This document shows positions 27,838 to 38,912 of a stretch of DNA of 64,000 nucleotides, piece by piece. Made by a program: the position numbers and the translations under genes. The stretch comes from Hansfordia pulvinata. Its lineage: Eukaryota; Ascomycota; Sordariomycetes; Xylariales. Below the pieces are notes generated by a model. It saw only the letters and a list, made by a program, of their open reading frames with translations, had not been told where the DNA came from and did not search any database. Location of the stretch: assembly GCA_006538405.1 (NCBI GenBank), contig BJKQ01000007.1:248001-312000 (forward strand), given 5' to 3'. Positions within the stretch are counted from its first letter, which is position 1; every line of letters starts with the position of its first letter.

Positions 27838-28414
27838 TCACGCCTTCTTCTCGAGCTCGTCCAGGATGGGCTGCTCGAGAGCCTCGGGCTTGGTGGTGCT
27901 GGCCCAGCGACCCTTGACCTTGCCGTCTCTGCCGATGAGGAACTTTTCAAAGTTCCACTTGACGCGCTTGAGGCCCATGAGACCGGGCTGCTCCGTCTTG
28001 AGCCACTCGAACAGAGGGTTGGCGTTGGTGCCGTTGACGTCGGTCTTGCCCATGATGGGGAAGCTGACGCCGTAGTTGAGCTGGCAGAAGCTCTGGATGT
28101 CGTCGTCAGAGCCGGGCTCCTGGCCGCCAAACTGGTTGCAAGGGAAGCCGAGGATGGTGAAGTCTTCGGGGTGCTTCTCCTTGAGGGACTTGTACAGCTT
28201 CTCGAGACCCTCGTACTGCGGGGTGAAGCCGCACTTGGACGCCGTGTTGACGACGAGGACGACCTTGCCCTTGTGGTCGGCCATGGGCACCTCGGCGCCC
28301 TTTTCTGGGAGGAGAGTCAGATGTGTCGGCGGGCGCGCGGGGAGCGGGGAGCGGGCAGAGGGGTCACGTACTGTCGGCGGGCTTGAAGTCGTAGAACGTG
28401 GTCGCGGAAGCCAT
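27838..28414 (-). CDS. HYR1: Glutathione-peroxidase-like thiol peroxidase
   Basis: A cytosolic thiol peroxidase of the yeast Gpx3/Hyr1 type, 169 residues, reducing hydroperoxides with thioredoxin and known in the family as a peroxide sensor. Exons are 28414-28372 and 28304-27838. The 67 bp intron 28305-28371 has a GTACGT donor and a CCCAG acceptor. The start ATG has A at -3. The peroxidatic Cys39 lies in NTASKCGFTPQY. FPCNQFGGQEPG gives Cys70 and Gln72, and Cys88 in SFCQLNYG corresponds to the resolving Cys of yeast Gpx3. The Trp/Asn motif KWNFEKF completes the active site. It is Cys-type, not selenocysteine. Length and motifs fit the family well and nothing appears broken. It sits alone at the right edge of the gene desert, so its neighbours do not add to the functional call. 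Confidence 0.97.
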
Positions 28415-30110
28415 GGTTGCGAAGAGGTGAGCTAGGGATAGGCGAGTCGCGGGTGGGGTGGACGTAGAGAGTAGTGGTAGTCGGCGATGGGACGATGAGC
28501 AGTGGAAGCTGGAGTCGAGTCGCGAGGCTGAGCCGAAGGGTGTGAGAGGAGGGGGAGCGAGGCGGGAGGCGCAAAGTGCACGATGACGAGCGACGGCTTT
28601 TATTAATAATTGCTGCATGCCTCGGATGCGCAGGAGATGGGGAGAAGCCGGAGCAGGGATGGTGGTCGGGGTGGTGGGTTCACTCTGAAGGGGCGAGAGC
28701 GGCTACAAGAGGCGCCCGTCCACCGTGAGATGCGCCCGCACCTGCACCGCAAGCCACCGTAGGTACCCTCCAGTCCGGTCAGCATTGCAACGCCGCAACG
28801 GAACGCACCTAATGAGATGGTCAGAAGGAGATAACTCATGTACCTCCCAGGTCAGGGCTATTGCAGGTACTCGTACATTGTCCACCATTGGAAGACCCGC
28901 GCCCGAGTGCTGGCACCCCATTACGTCAATGCAAGAACCGTGCCATTCTGTGGATGAGGGGCACTTTACGGTACCTGCGGTGTCGCCGCTAGGTGCGGAC
29001 AGGCAATGGCTGCGTCGCCGTCGCCATCTGAACCTCGGCATGGCGCTAATCCGGTATGGCGCCGGAGCAAGCCGCCGTTTTCAAGCCGTCTGATGATTTG
29101 AGAAGTACAGCGCCCGCCACGGTACGGTGCCCGCCTCATGCGAGCACGACTAAGAGCATCAGCGTTTGACCGTTCCCCTACAAAATCTGCGTCTGTGCTT
29201 CAAGATTTGTAATATGCGGTGAAAATCTGATGTCTTCCGTTTATTAAGCCCCAAGGTTCCAGTCTCGATTGCATCCAATGGGTTCAATGGTACCAGATGG
29301 GCCCTCTGAGGTCCTTGGCAGGTACGCCTAAACCAGCTGTCGAAGCTGCCCCGCCAGCCACTGGGCGTAGCGTCTCTGCCGATAAGAGCTTCTCGCCTCT
29401 TATCAGCCAAGAGCAATGGGAGCAGAGGTCCCGGTACTTTCTGCCAGCCTGGTTTTGCCCCGCCGTCACCCGGAAGGAAGACGTAGAGTGGTACATGTAG
29501 GATCGCGGCGACAGCTGTGCAGGCCGGCCCCCGTCTATATGTACCTATACATGCGCAGCCGCGGAACCGGCCAGGGCATCATTGAACATCCGTTGAAGCT
29601 GGCACGGACACCCGGTCCAGCCCACTGTCGTAAGATCCATTGGATCCATTACCCGCAACGTGCCACATCGGCCTCAGCATCCATCACCACGTCGCCCGTT
29701 CATTCCTCGTTCTTACTGGTACTACTGACAGCTTCGCGTGCGTACCATACCAGCCACCTTCAGCCGGCACCAGATTCCACATTTGCTATTTGTCACAATC
29801 CCAGCGCCCGGCCGATCCGGCCAGCTGCTCTCCCGTCAAGCTCAATTCACGACCCTCGCTTGCCTGCATGGGGCTCTCGGAAGCATGTGATCCCGGCTCC
29901 GGCCCCGGTTCCGCTCCACGCCCCGGCTCCCGCACCTCGTCTCCGGACCTCCCGCCCCCGGGCCCAGTCCATCCCGAGCCATCTGCCGCCTCTACCCACG
30001 ATGACGCCAATGTCCATGTCGATGCCCATGTCGACACCGCTGCCGCTGCCCCTTCCGTTGCCGCTATCTCTCCCTCTGCGCCCATCGTTACCGCCAGCCC
30101 TGCCCTTCCC
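28415..30110. other. Intergenic region
   Basis: This divergent spacer lies between the peroxidase and the FAD oxidoreductase and must hold both promoters. No gene is visible. It contains copies of the recurrent motifs, including GTACTCGTAC at 28867-28876 and a GTAGGTACC near 28760. The last 250 bases upstream of 30111 are open in one frame, so a longer first exon of the oxidoreductase is possible. Confidence 0.6.
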
Positions 30111-31753
30111 ATGGGCTCGCGACCTCGCAACATTGTTATCATAGGTCAGTTCCGACGACGCCACGCAACCCTCCAAGACTCCCCTGCTCATGTTGCTCTG
30201 TGCTAGGTGGAGGGGCCATCGGCTGCACAACAGCATATTATTTGACACGCCATCCCTGCTTCAACCCCGACATCCACCGCATCACCTTGCTCGAGGCATC
30301 TGATGTCGCCGCGGCCGCCTCCGGAAAGGCCGGTGGTCTCTTGGCGAGATGGGCGTATCCACAATGCATGGTGGGCCTGTCCTACGACCTGCACCGCGAA
30401 CTAGCCGATGAGCACAACGGTGCCGAGAAATGGGGCTATCGCAGTCTGGAGTGTGGACAGCTATCTGCGGTCGTACCAAAATATCACGTCCTGGAGAAAT
30501 CTAGACGTAAGAAGCGCAAGGGCTCCGAGATGACCGGCTCCGTTCCAGCCGCTGAAGTTTCCCCAACGGCGCCTGCGCTTGAAGAGACCAGCCCTGATCA
30601 AGACCACGCTCAGGGATCGCCCACGGCTCAGGAGCAGAGCGAAGCTCGAGGGGCCCCTCCCGTTGAGAGTGCCCCTGAGGGCCAGGCGCCTCCCGAGAAA
30701 ACACAACAGGAGCACCCAGAAGCCAAGCCACCTTCACCAGAGAAGGCCCAGGAGCCGAATCCCGTCCAAGACACCCTCCAAGAAACGGAAGGAGTGGAGT
30801 GGCAGAAGATGCCGAAACAAGAGAAAAGAGTCAAGGATTCATTCCGCAAATCCAAACTGCCGACCGACCTCGACTGGATCGAAGGCAGATTTGTACAAGA
30901 GTACGACGAGATGGGCCTCGAAGGGTTCAACGAGACCGCCCAGGTCCATCCCTACCAGTTCACCCATGCCATGGCCGACATGGCCCGCGCGAGAGGAGTG
31001 GAGATTCGCACGAACGCCCTCGTCGCAGATATCGAATATGACGACGCGCGGAGACATGTAGCTGGCGTGCACTATGTCGATCGCCTGTCCAAGGATGACC
31101 ATCGGCTCAGGGACGTGACGGACGTGGTGCTCGCTGCCGGGCCCTGGACTGGCCGGTTGCTTCCCAGCACCAGCATCGAAGGCCTGCGGCAGCACAGCGT
31201 CGTGTACAACGCAACCGTCAGTCCATACGCCGTGTTCACCTTCATCTCGCTACCCACAGCCTGGAAACCGCCCCATCGGATGGCGAAGGGCGAGCGACGG
31301 CGACACCGGGGCCGAGTTGACCCGGAGCTGTACTCTCGCCCGAATGGCGAGGTCTACGCATGCGGCGAGCCGGACTCGCGCGTGCCCTTGCCGGACACTG
31401 CCGATCTTGTCCAGGTGGACGAGCCACACTGCGACGATCTCATCGCTTACATAGGGACGGTGAGCCCCGTCCTGCGCGCCGCACCCGTTGCCACCAAGCA
31501 GGCGTGCTACCTGCCGCAGCACGTGCGTAAGCCGGGCTTGGAGGCGGGGCCGGACGAGCAACAGATGCCGCCGGGGGGAGCGCCGCTGGTCGGCGCGACA
31601 TCGGTCGCGGGGCTGTGGGTTGCGGCGGGCCACTCGTGCTGGGGGATACACAACAGCCCTGCGACGGGCAAGCTGATCAGCGAGTTTGTGTTTGAGGGTG
31701 CTGCCAAGAGCGCGGACATAGAACCATTGGATCCTCGAAAGTTCAAGGTGTGA
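30111..31753 (+). CDS. FAD-dependent oxidoreductase, DAO family (TDA3-like)
   Basis: A flavoprotein of the D-amino-acid-oxidase/glycine-oxidase fold, 526 residues with the start chosen here. Exon 1 is 30111-30144. The 62 bp intron 30145-30206 (GTCAGT donor, TGCTAG acceptor) is needed to complete the nucleotide-binding motif IVIIGGGAIGC at residues 8-18. ASGKAGGLLARW near residues 49-60 is the second FAD contact typical of the family. The C-terminus GHSCWGIHNSPATGKL is the closing FAD motif, followed by SADIEPLDP. It resembles the yeast Tda3 branch, whose substrate is not settled. Residues about 109-228 are a charged, Pro/Glu/Gln-rich insertion that splits the catalytic domain and is probably a disordered loop. 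The start is uncertain because the frame is open upstream, with another methionine at 29868, but 30111 puts the Rossmann motif at the usual N-terminal distance. Confidence 0.88.
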
Positions 31754-32201
31754 CTGGGCGAGGGGAGGACGGATTGATGTATGATATGAGCAGATTTTTA
31801 ATGACTACTACGGATGGAAGCCCGGCTATTGGAATTCCACCGCCCCGAGAATGTGCCCGCCTGTGCACCTGGATGCCGATTCAGCAGGTATTACAAGAAC
31901 AGAAGACCCAGTACGGCGATGAACAAGACCGCAGTCATCACGGATGGGGAGAGTTACGGGTGTTTCGTTTGGCCTCAAAGTCCGCTGCATGTATTGTCAT
32001 ATATGCGCCGCCGCGAATATCGAATCGATGCAACACTTCCATCCTGCCAGTTTCCCTGCCAGCCCCTCCACGATGCAAAAAAACCAAGCATGCAATGGCG
32101 ACAAAAGAAAAAAAAAATAGAAGCCGAGTAAGGGAAAAGAGCGCAAAAGATTTCCCCGGCCACCGCCCTCGCCCAGCTCGGCCCGCCCCGGCACCGCGGG
32201 A
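31754..32201. other. Convergent intergenic spacer
   Basis: A 448 bp spacer between two converging stop codons, presumably holding both 3' untranslated regions. It is A-rich near 32080-32130. No other feature is visible. Confidence 0.7.
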
Positions 32202-33233
32202 TCACAGGGAGCGCTCGATCTCGATGGCCTCGTGGGTGCGCTCCTCGATGCCGGCGACCTCTTCGGGGGTCAGGCGGCGCAGGGGGCGGCGCGGGTAGCC
32301 GCCGTAGCCGTAGTAGGACTGGATGGCCTGCTTGGTGCCGGCGATGGCGGCCTTGGTCAGGGGCCAGTCGCCGGCGGACAGGGCGCGCTGGAGGCGGTTG
32401 GCTTCGTCCCAGCGGCCCTGGGCGGCGAGGTCCCAGACGCGGACGCACAGCTTGGGGAAGACGTTGGCGCCGCCCGCGATGATGCCGCTGCCGCCCGAGG
32501 CCGCGGTCTGCGCGGTGAAGTCGCACAGGCCGCCGAAGGCCATGTACCCGCTGCCGCCGCCGCTGCCGCTGCCGTCCTTGCCATCCTGGCCGCCCGGGAT
32601 CGGGGTCTGGGCGTCGGCGCCGCGGGCCACGCGCGTCAGCTTGCCGACGTTGCCGCAGGTGAACTTTGTGCCGACAATGTTGGGGTGGCGGGCGAGGGCG
32701 AGCAGCAGGTCGGAGTCCATGTCGAAGCCGCCGACGGCGCCGGGGTAGTTGTAGAGGACGAGGGGCAAGGGGCTGGCGTCGGCGACGGCCTCGAAGTAGG
32801 CCCGGGCCTCGGCCTCGCCCGTCTGGGCGCGGTAGTAGCTGGGGGGCAGGACGAGGGCGTAGTCGGCCCCCGCCTCCCCGGCCAGCCGGCACAGCTCGAC
32901 GGTTCCCCGGACGCTGGCCTCGGTGGCGCCGACCATGATCGGCATGTTCCGGAAACCCGAGGCGTCGAGGGCCTCGCGGGTCGCCCGCACCGCCGCGCAC
33001 TTCTCCTCCCGCGTGCAGTGCACCGCCTCGCCGTTGGAGCCCATGACCGTCAGCCCCGCCAGCCCCGCGCGCGCCAGGCGCTCCGCGTGCCGCTTGATCG
33101 TCGGGACGTCCAGGTCCTCCGTCTCGGCGTCGAAGAAGGTCATTGTCGGCGCGTAGATTCCGCAGGGCAGCGGGCGCGGGCGCGGGCGCGCCGTCGTCGT
33201 CGTTGTTGTTGTCGTCGTCGTCGTCGTCGTCAT
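32202..33233 (-). CDS. DapA-superfamily aldolase, possible 2-keto-3-deoxy-hexulosonate aldolase
   Basis: A 343-residue class I aldolase of the dihydrodipicolinate synthase fold. Motifs are GSNGEAVH at 65-72 for the substrate carboxylate loop, LYNYPGAVGG with catalytic Tyr161, and VGTKFTCGN with the Schiff-base Lys190. Fungi make lysine by the aminoadipate route, so lysine synthesis is unlikely. Fungal members of this shape include L-threo-3-deoxy-hexulosonate aldolase of D-galacturonate breakdown (LGA1/GaaC), which gives pyruvate and L-glyceraldehyde. That assignment is an inference, supported by the uronate-reductase-like gene transcribed away from it at 36318. It is a single exon. Residues 2-14 are thirteen Thr encoded by an ACG/ACA microsatellite and likely disordered. 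A Gly/Ser-rich insertion follows residue 205 or so. The start has A at -3. A later methionine at residue 31 would remove the first strand, so the upstream start is preferred. Confidence 0.85.
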   Translation of the reverse strand: MTTTTTTTTTTTTTARPRPRPLPCGIYAPTMTFFDAETEDLDVPTIKRHAERLARAGLAGLTVMGSNGEAVHCTREEKCAAVRATREALDASGFRNMPIMVGATEASVRGTVELCRLAGEAGADYALVLPPSYYRAQTGEAEARAYFEAVADASPLPLVLYNYPGAVGGFDMDSDLLLALARHPNIVGTKFTCGNVGKLTRVARGADAQTPIPGGQDGKDGSGSGGGSGYMAFGGLCDFTAQTAASGGSGIIAGGANVFPKLCVRVWDLAAQGRWDEANRLQRALSAGDWPLTKAAIAGTKQAIQSYYGYGGYPRRPLRRLTPEEVAGIEERTHEAIEIERSL

Positions 33234-36200
33234 TGTGACGGTGGTGGGTGGGTGGGATGGCTGAGAGGCTGAGAGGGGGGGCCTAGAGGAGTGGGAGAGA
33301 GACAGAGAGAGAGCGAGAGCGTATGGGATTGCTGTGCCCTACTCTGCTACGTTTGAAGCCGGGAAACCAAAGGCACCAGCTATCCGGAGTCTCGGGGACG
33401 GTGTTTCAGGTACTCTTGCACGTGAGAGAGAGCCGGCGCAGCCCCGTAAGTGCGGTATTGTTGGCAGCGTCGGAAACGGTCGTTCGACTGGACCGTTGCT
33501 TATTGGTACTTCAGGTACACGATCGCTCACATGTAGAGTAACGGCGGGGATCAGAGGAAGCTCAAGATGTGAGGCACGGCGCCGGGACGCGGAGGGCCGC
33601 GAGCTTATAAGTGGCTAACGACTCGAGCCTGGATGCAGCGCACGCGGCGGGACTGGGCCACCCGACCCGGACCACACGACAGCAACTAGGTATCTTACGT
33701 GTAAGTGAGCTATTATTAATGAATGGGCCGCGTGCGTGTCTGTTTCTGCATGTGCTGGATTCGACTAATAACTTGGTAAGATGCGGACTGGGGAAGTGGT
33801 GTGTGGGGGTACTCCCAGTGGATCCATCGAGCCCTCAGCAGCAGCTGGACCGGACGGGTAATCAAGGCAAGAGGCGCGCGCTCGCTGGACAATGGGCCGA
33901 GTCCGAAGGGTCCATGACGGGCTTCGGCCGGCGCCACCGGCGTGCTTCGGCGCGTCCGTCCCTGTGGGCTGAGGGCGGGCTGGAGAGGAACCGGACCGCG
34001 CGGGCAGCATTATGAGTAGGCCGCCAGGGCCATGGGCAAGACCCGCACAGGGTCAGATGACTGACTGACTGGCGAGCCGGGCAGGGCGGCCGAGTTGCGG
34101 ATCGAGGGGCTCGCGGGGCCTTGTCGAGCTTCTGGAGGTGATTCGCCCAGTGTCCAGGCCGAAAGGAGGCCTGTCTCTGTGCGCATCTTCGTGTGCACTC
34201 GCCAGAGTCAGTAGGTGGTGGTATATAGGTAGGCACCCTGTTGACTGTGAAGACCAAAAAAGACCCTGGAGTGCAGCCCCACCACAATGGGGGAATGCTG
34301 GCAAGTCGCCATCGCCTGAGGAGTATCGTACTCGTAGTGGACCCTGATGAGCTCGGCAAACCTTCCCCAGAAAAGCCCAAAGACCCCTGGTTGAGGAGGC
34401 GAATGCACGGACGAGCACCGCAATGGGGGCGAACTTGATGGGGATCGCACGGAGAGTCACCGCCAGGCTGGACCCCCCGGTTCTAGTTTTTCCTCGAATC
34501 ACAGACGTCCGATTCGCCAGTCAGCAGCAGCAGCAGTCAATGGGCCGGCTCCCTAGCCCTGTCGGGCTGTGGCCGTGATACGCGTGCTGGATACCTACCT
34601 ATTCAAAGTGCGATGTCGGCGTTGTGGACTGCCAGATGGGCCTTGGGGTGCTGGCTCAAGATGGCTATGGGTGATTCCGGATTGCCGTGGCGGATTGAGG
34701 GTTCGATCCCCGCTGCCTTTCACGTTCGTCCCGAGATCAGGAGAGTGATTGGATTGGAGGGTTTGGAAGAGGGTTGAGTGCTGTAAGTACGGGTACCTAC
34801 CTAACTTCACGCTCCTGATATTGACGACTGCCCAGTCAGTTTATGTTGACGCCTTCCATGTTGTCTTTTCAGCCGTCTGTTGAATGACCAGAGAAGCACC
34901 AGAGATTGCCACTTTAGGTCTGTAGCAGCTGAAGGTACCTCCAGACCTATCCAAGGTATGGAAGTACCTAAAGTACATGTAGGGACGAGTACGGAACGGC
35001 TAAGGTACTACCTGAGCCTCTGTGCGAGCAGTCTGGAAGACTGAGGAAAATGCGAGAGGTGTCTGTGTTAGGTGTATACCGGCTTGAGCCCGAGATCTAT
35101 CGGGATATGCATTTTTGATTAGAACAATAGGATCTCCTTTCAATATCATCGTCACCTTCACCAAATTGCTATCATCCCGAGCGCTGGCTGTGGAGTTGAG
35201 CACTGTCATCCGGAAGCGTGGGCCAAGCCAAGACGAGACAGATGGAAGGGACCCCTCCACGCCTCCAACGGCGGACTGGATTGCGGAGACGGCGCCGCGC
35301 AGGCTTCAAAGCGGGGGCGGGGCACCGATATCCCCCGCCGTAGTGGAAAGCCGGGGCAGCGACCAACCTAAGACACCCTTTGACGCCTTCGGCCGCTCTG
35401 CTCCGAAGTGCCGAAGATGCATTTTCTCGTGCCCAAGTCCCTGACCTGCGGTTTCACTTGACCTGCAGACAACGCGATCAGCTTCGGCTTGGGCTGGCTT
35501 GCTGGCGCCTCCAAATAACATCAGAACAAGCCCGCGCCTGGGTAAGGTAATGGAAGTACTCGTACCTGGCCACATACCGTAATAAGATAAGTATCCCGCC
35601 TCAGTAAGAAAGAAAACGGTTCATGTAATGTGAAGTACTTGTGTACAGGGCCCTTTCACCACATTAAGTACATGTACGTGTAGCTAAGGTACCTGTCTCT
35701 TCCGAAAGGTCATGGGAATAGCGCCTCGACCGCACACAGAATCAAACATTCGGCCGGACAGTCGCCTCATGAAGAAAAAGACGGGCGCCAGATGCGGGGC
35801 GACTGGCAGCCCGTCCTTTTTCACCAGCCACGACGGGCCCGGCGGGAACCACTATACTCTTTGGTCTTCTGGTTACATCGAGTGCTGCTCGCCGACTTTG
35901 GCTCATTCCGACGGCGCATCCCCCGCCGAATTTCTCCGCCCATCAGATCGCGGGGCCCCCGGTTGCAGACGGCAAAGCTCCTGGCCCAGATGCCGTGGAT
36001 GGTGACGGATCAATATGGACACGCCAGAGCTCATGTCAATGCCCGATGCCCGTGGCTGGGGCGCGACGACGGACGTCAGACGGACGTCATGCCCGTCGTC
36101 TCGTCCGATGTGTCGTCTCCCCTCTTCACCCATCACCAGCAGATGCAAGCTTCCTATTCGCATGAACCTCCTCGAAGACAAACACCACCGGCTCTTATTC

Positions 36201-36317
36201 TGTCTGCCCCGAATCCAACCGCCGTGATACATCCACATTGCGCCAACTGCATCAACTTCAAACCCTCCTTAGACATCGAGTAAAGCCCTTACTGAACACC
36301 CGCGGCCAACCGAAAAA
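33234..36317. other. Divergent intergenic region of 3.1 kb
   Basis: The spacer lies between the aldolase (-) and the reductase (+) and holds both promoters. No gene is supported. GGTTCGATCCCC near 34699 resembles a tRNA T-loop but no cloverleaf can be drawn. Clusters of GGTACC-type and GTACTCGTAC-type motifs occur near 34930-34990 and 35550-35690. Confidence 0.6.
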
Positions 36318-37785
36318 ATGGCGTCTCTGGACAAACCACTCAACGTGCTGATGGTAGGTCGAAGCATTCTCGACACGCTGCCACCTCTGCCCCTGAACCA
36401 CCGCTGACACTGGCACGCGCGATAGGTCGGCACTGGAGAGTACACGACCGGCTTCGTCGGCGGGGGCGCGTCCGGGTCCGACAAGAAGGTCGGCGTCGTG
36501 GGCCTGACGCTGTTTGACCTGCGGCGGCGTGGCAAGGTCGGCAAGCTGAGCATGGTCGGCACAAACGGCAGCAAGTTCCCGGCGATACGTGCGTTCCATT
36601 AACCCCCCTCCTTCCGGTTATTGCACGTCTGTCGAGCGCCATTGCGGAGGCGACGCTGTGTAGAGCTGAGTCGGGCTGGACTGGACTGGGCTGGACTGAC
36701 TTGAGTCAATCACAGGCAAACACCTCCATGACAACATCACCAAGGTCTACAACGGGCTCGACACGTCGTTCGAGTCGTTCCCGGCCGACGACGCCCGCGA
36801 CCCGGACGCGTACAAGCAGGCCATCGACGCGCTCAGCCCCGGCGACGCCATCACCATCTTCACCCCGGACCCCACGCACTTCCCCATCGCCCTGTACGCC
36901 ATCGAGCGCGGCGTCCACGTCATGATCACCAAGCCCGCCGTCAAGACGCTCGCGCACCACCAGGCGCTGCTCGAGGCCGCCGCCGCGCGCAAGGGCGGCG
37001 TCTACGTCTACGTGGAGCACCACAAGCGCTTCGACCCGGCGTACGCCGACGCGCGCCACCGCGCCCGCACCCTCGGCGACTTCAACTACTTCTACAGCTA
37101 CATGTCGCAGCCCAAGTTCCAGCTCGAGACCTTCAAGGCGTGGGCCGGCGTCGACTCGGACATCTCCTACTACCTCAACAGCCACCACATCGACGTCTGC
37201 GACTCAATGGTGTCGCAGCTGGGCTTCGCCCCCGTCAAGGTGTCGGCCTCGGCCGCCAAGGGCATCGCCACCGGCCTGGGCTGCGCCGCGCAGACCGAGG
37301 ACACCATCACCGTCATGGTGACGTGGCAGAAGGCCGGCGACCCGGCCAAGGTCGCCACGGGCGTCTACACGGCCTCCTGGACCGCGCCGCACAAGGCCGG
37401 CGTCCACTCGAACCAGTACTTCCACTACCTGGCCGACCGCGGCGAGGTGCGCATCAACCAGGCCAAGCGCGGGTACGACGTCGCCGACGACGGCGCCGGC
37501 CAGCTGGCCTGGTACAACCCCTTCTACATGAAGTACGCCCCCGACGAGGAGGGCAACTTCGCCGGCCAGGGCGGCTACGGCTACGTCTCGTTCGACAAGT
37601 TCGTTGACGGCTGCCGCGCCGTCAACGCCGGGAGCCTCCGGCCCGAGGACCTCGACGCCCGCCAGCTGCCGACCCTGCGCAACACGATCGCCACCACCGC
37701 CATCCTCGAGGCGGGCAGGCGGGCCATTGACGAGGGCCGCGAGATCCAGATCCACGTCAAGGACGGCGTGTGGGCGCTGGAGTAG
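36318..37785 (+). CDS. Gfo/Idh/MocA oxidoreductase, uronate-reductase-like
   Basis: An NAD(P)-dependent oxidoreductase of 422 residues. It resembles the fungal D-galacturonate/D-glucuronate reductases of the Gfo/Idh/MocA family, which reduce a hexuronate to an aldonate in the cytosol. Exons are 36318-36353, 36426-36588 and 36716-37785. Introns of 72 bp (GTAGGT, GCTGAC branch, GATAG) and 127 bp (GTGCGT, ACTGAC branch, CACAG) restore one frame. The dinucleotide-binding motif [16 protein letters not shown] starts near residue 10. MITKPA at 136-141 is the family's KP motif, and EHHKRFDP carries Lys170, the usual catalytic lysine. HHIDV follows in the C-terminal alpha/beta domain. The motifs are complete and nothing is broken. 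The divergent aldolase at 32202 could act further along the same pathway. The dehydratase expected between them is not in the window, so the uronate role is an inference. Confidence 0.9.
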
Positions 37786-38912
37786 GAGTCGAGCCACGGG
37801 GCGCGACGGGCGACGGTCTTCTTGGTTGGGGAAGGTGGGCAGCGCCAGTAGTGCAAGTATATAGTCGCGGGGTCGTTTCGAGGAGGCTGGCCAACAGGGG
37901 TCCGTCGATCAGTGCTGAGAGTTGAGACGTCCAGGGTGAGTGGGTGAGGCTGGGGCCGCAGTGGCGGTCAAGCAGCCAACGCAGCAGCATGGGTCTATCT
38001 TGTAGTGAATCATGTTTTTTTTCTTTTCTTTTTTTTCTTCCGCTCTGCATTCTGAATGCACACAAGTAACTGATCGAAGAAGACGAAGAACAACAGAAGC
38101 GTCAATCAACGTGTTGGGTGAATTCGTGGACATGAAAGTCCAAACACACGCTTCGACGCGGGCGGGCGCACGTGAAGTTGGTGTAGGTACCTATGCCAAC
38201 CTACGTGTAGCCCTGACTATCAGGTGCATGTAGAGAAACCTCCGGCAATTTCAGGGGAAACGCGCCCGGCTACCCCCAAGCGCGCCGTGTTTGGTGGGGA
38301 GCTCTTCGGCACTGTCGCGGAGGGCTCAGAGGGACTGTGCCGATGTAGCGCTACCACCGGACGTCTGCAGCTTGGGTGGGTCTACGGGAGCCCTGCCGCC
38401 AGTGCCGCCTGCTACGGCCTGCCATCTGTGTACCTGCCGTGCCTGCGTGCCTGCCTCGATGTAGGGTCCCTTGATGTGCTGTACATCCCAACACAAATAT
38501 CCACATGCACTGGAGGTAGGTACCTTCACCAGACCTAAGCTTGTAAATCGGATCCGCATCGCCAGACCGCGTCTCGCCCAGTTTGTGGCGGCTGTTGGCG
38601 TTGACCGCATCTCTAGGTTCGTTTTGTTTTCGGTCGCCTGCGTCTGAAAACTTCCACCTGCGTCCTCCCGCTTGCCCACTCTCTCCTTGACGCTCCTACC
38701 TCAAAGCCAACTCCCAAGCTGCACGGCCAGTCCCTCGATCGACACACGCACGGCGCTCTTCCGTTCTGCTCTTCCCACCTCCCCCTCGACTGCCCCATCT
38801 CCATCGTCCCCACCATCACAGCCACTTCCCGTGTCTTCGCGCGCGTCTCCAGCAGCATCGTCACCCGCTTCGCCCCGAGCCCCTCTTCCCAACAGCGCCC
38901 AATGATGCTGGC
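37786..38912. other. Intergenic region
   Basis: This holds the 3' end of the reductase and the promoter of the telomere-type gene. It includes TAGGTACCTA near 38187 and AGGTAGGTACCTT near 38515, and a CT-rich leader just upstream of 38913. No other gene is visible. Confidence 0.65.

Noticed and set aside
32232..33272. 346-codon open frame antisense to the aldolase
   Set aside because: It is the mirror of a clear aldolase gene in GC-rich codons and is Gly/Ala/Arg-rich without motifs.
34690..34720. tRNA T-loop-like GGTTCGATCCCC
   Set aside because: No matching acceptor stem, D arm or anticodon arm within 60-90 bases upstream.
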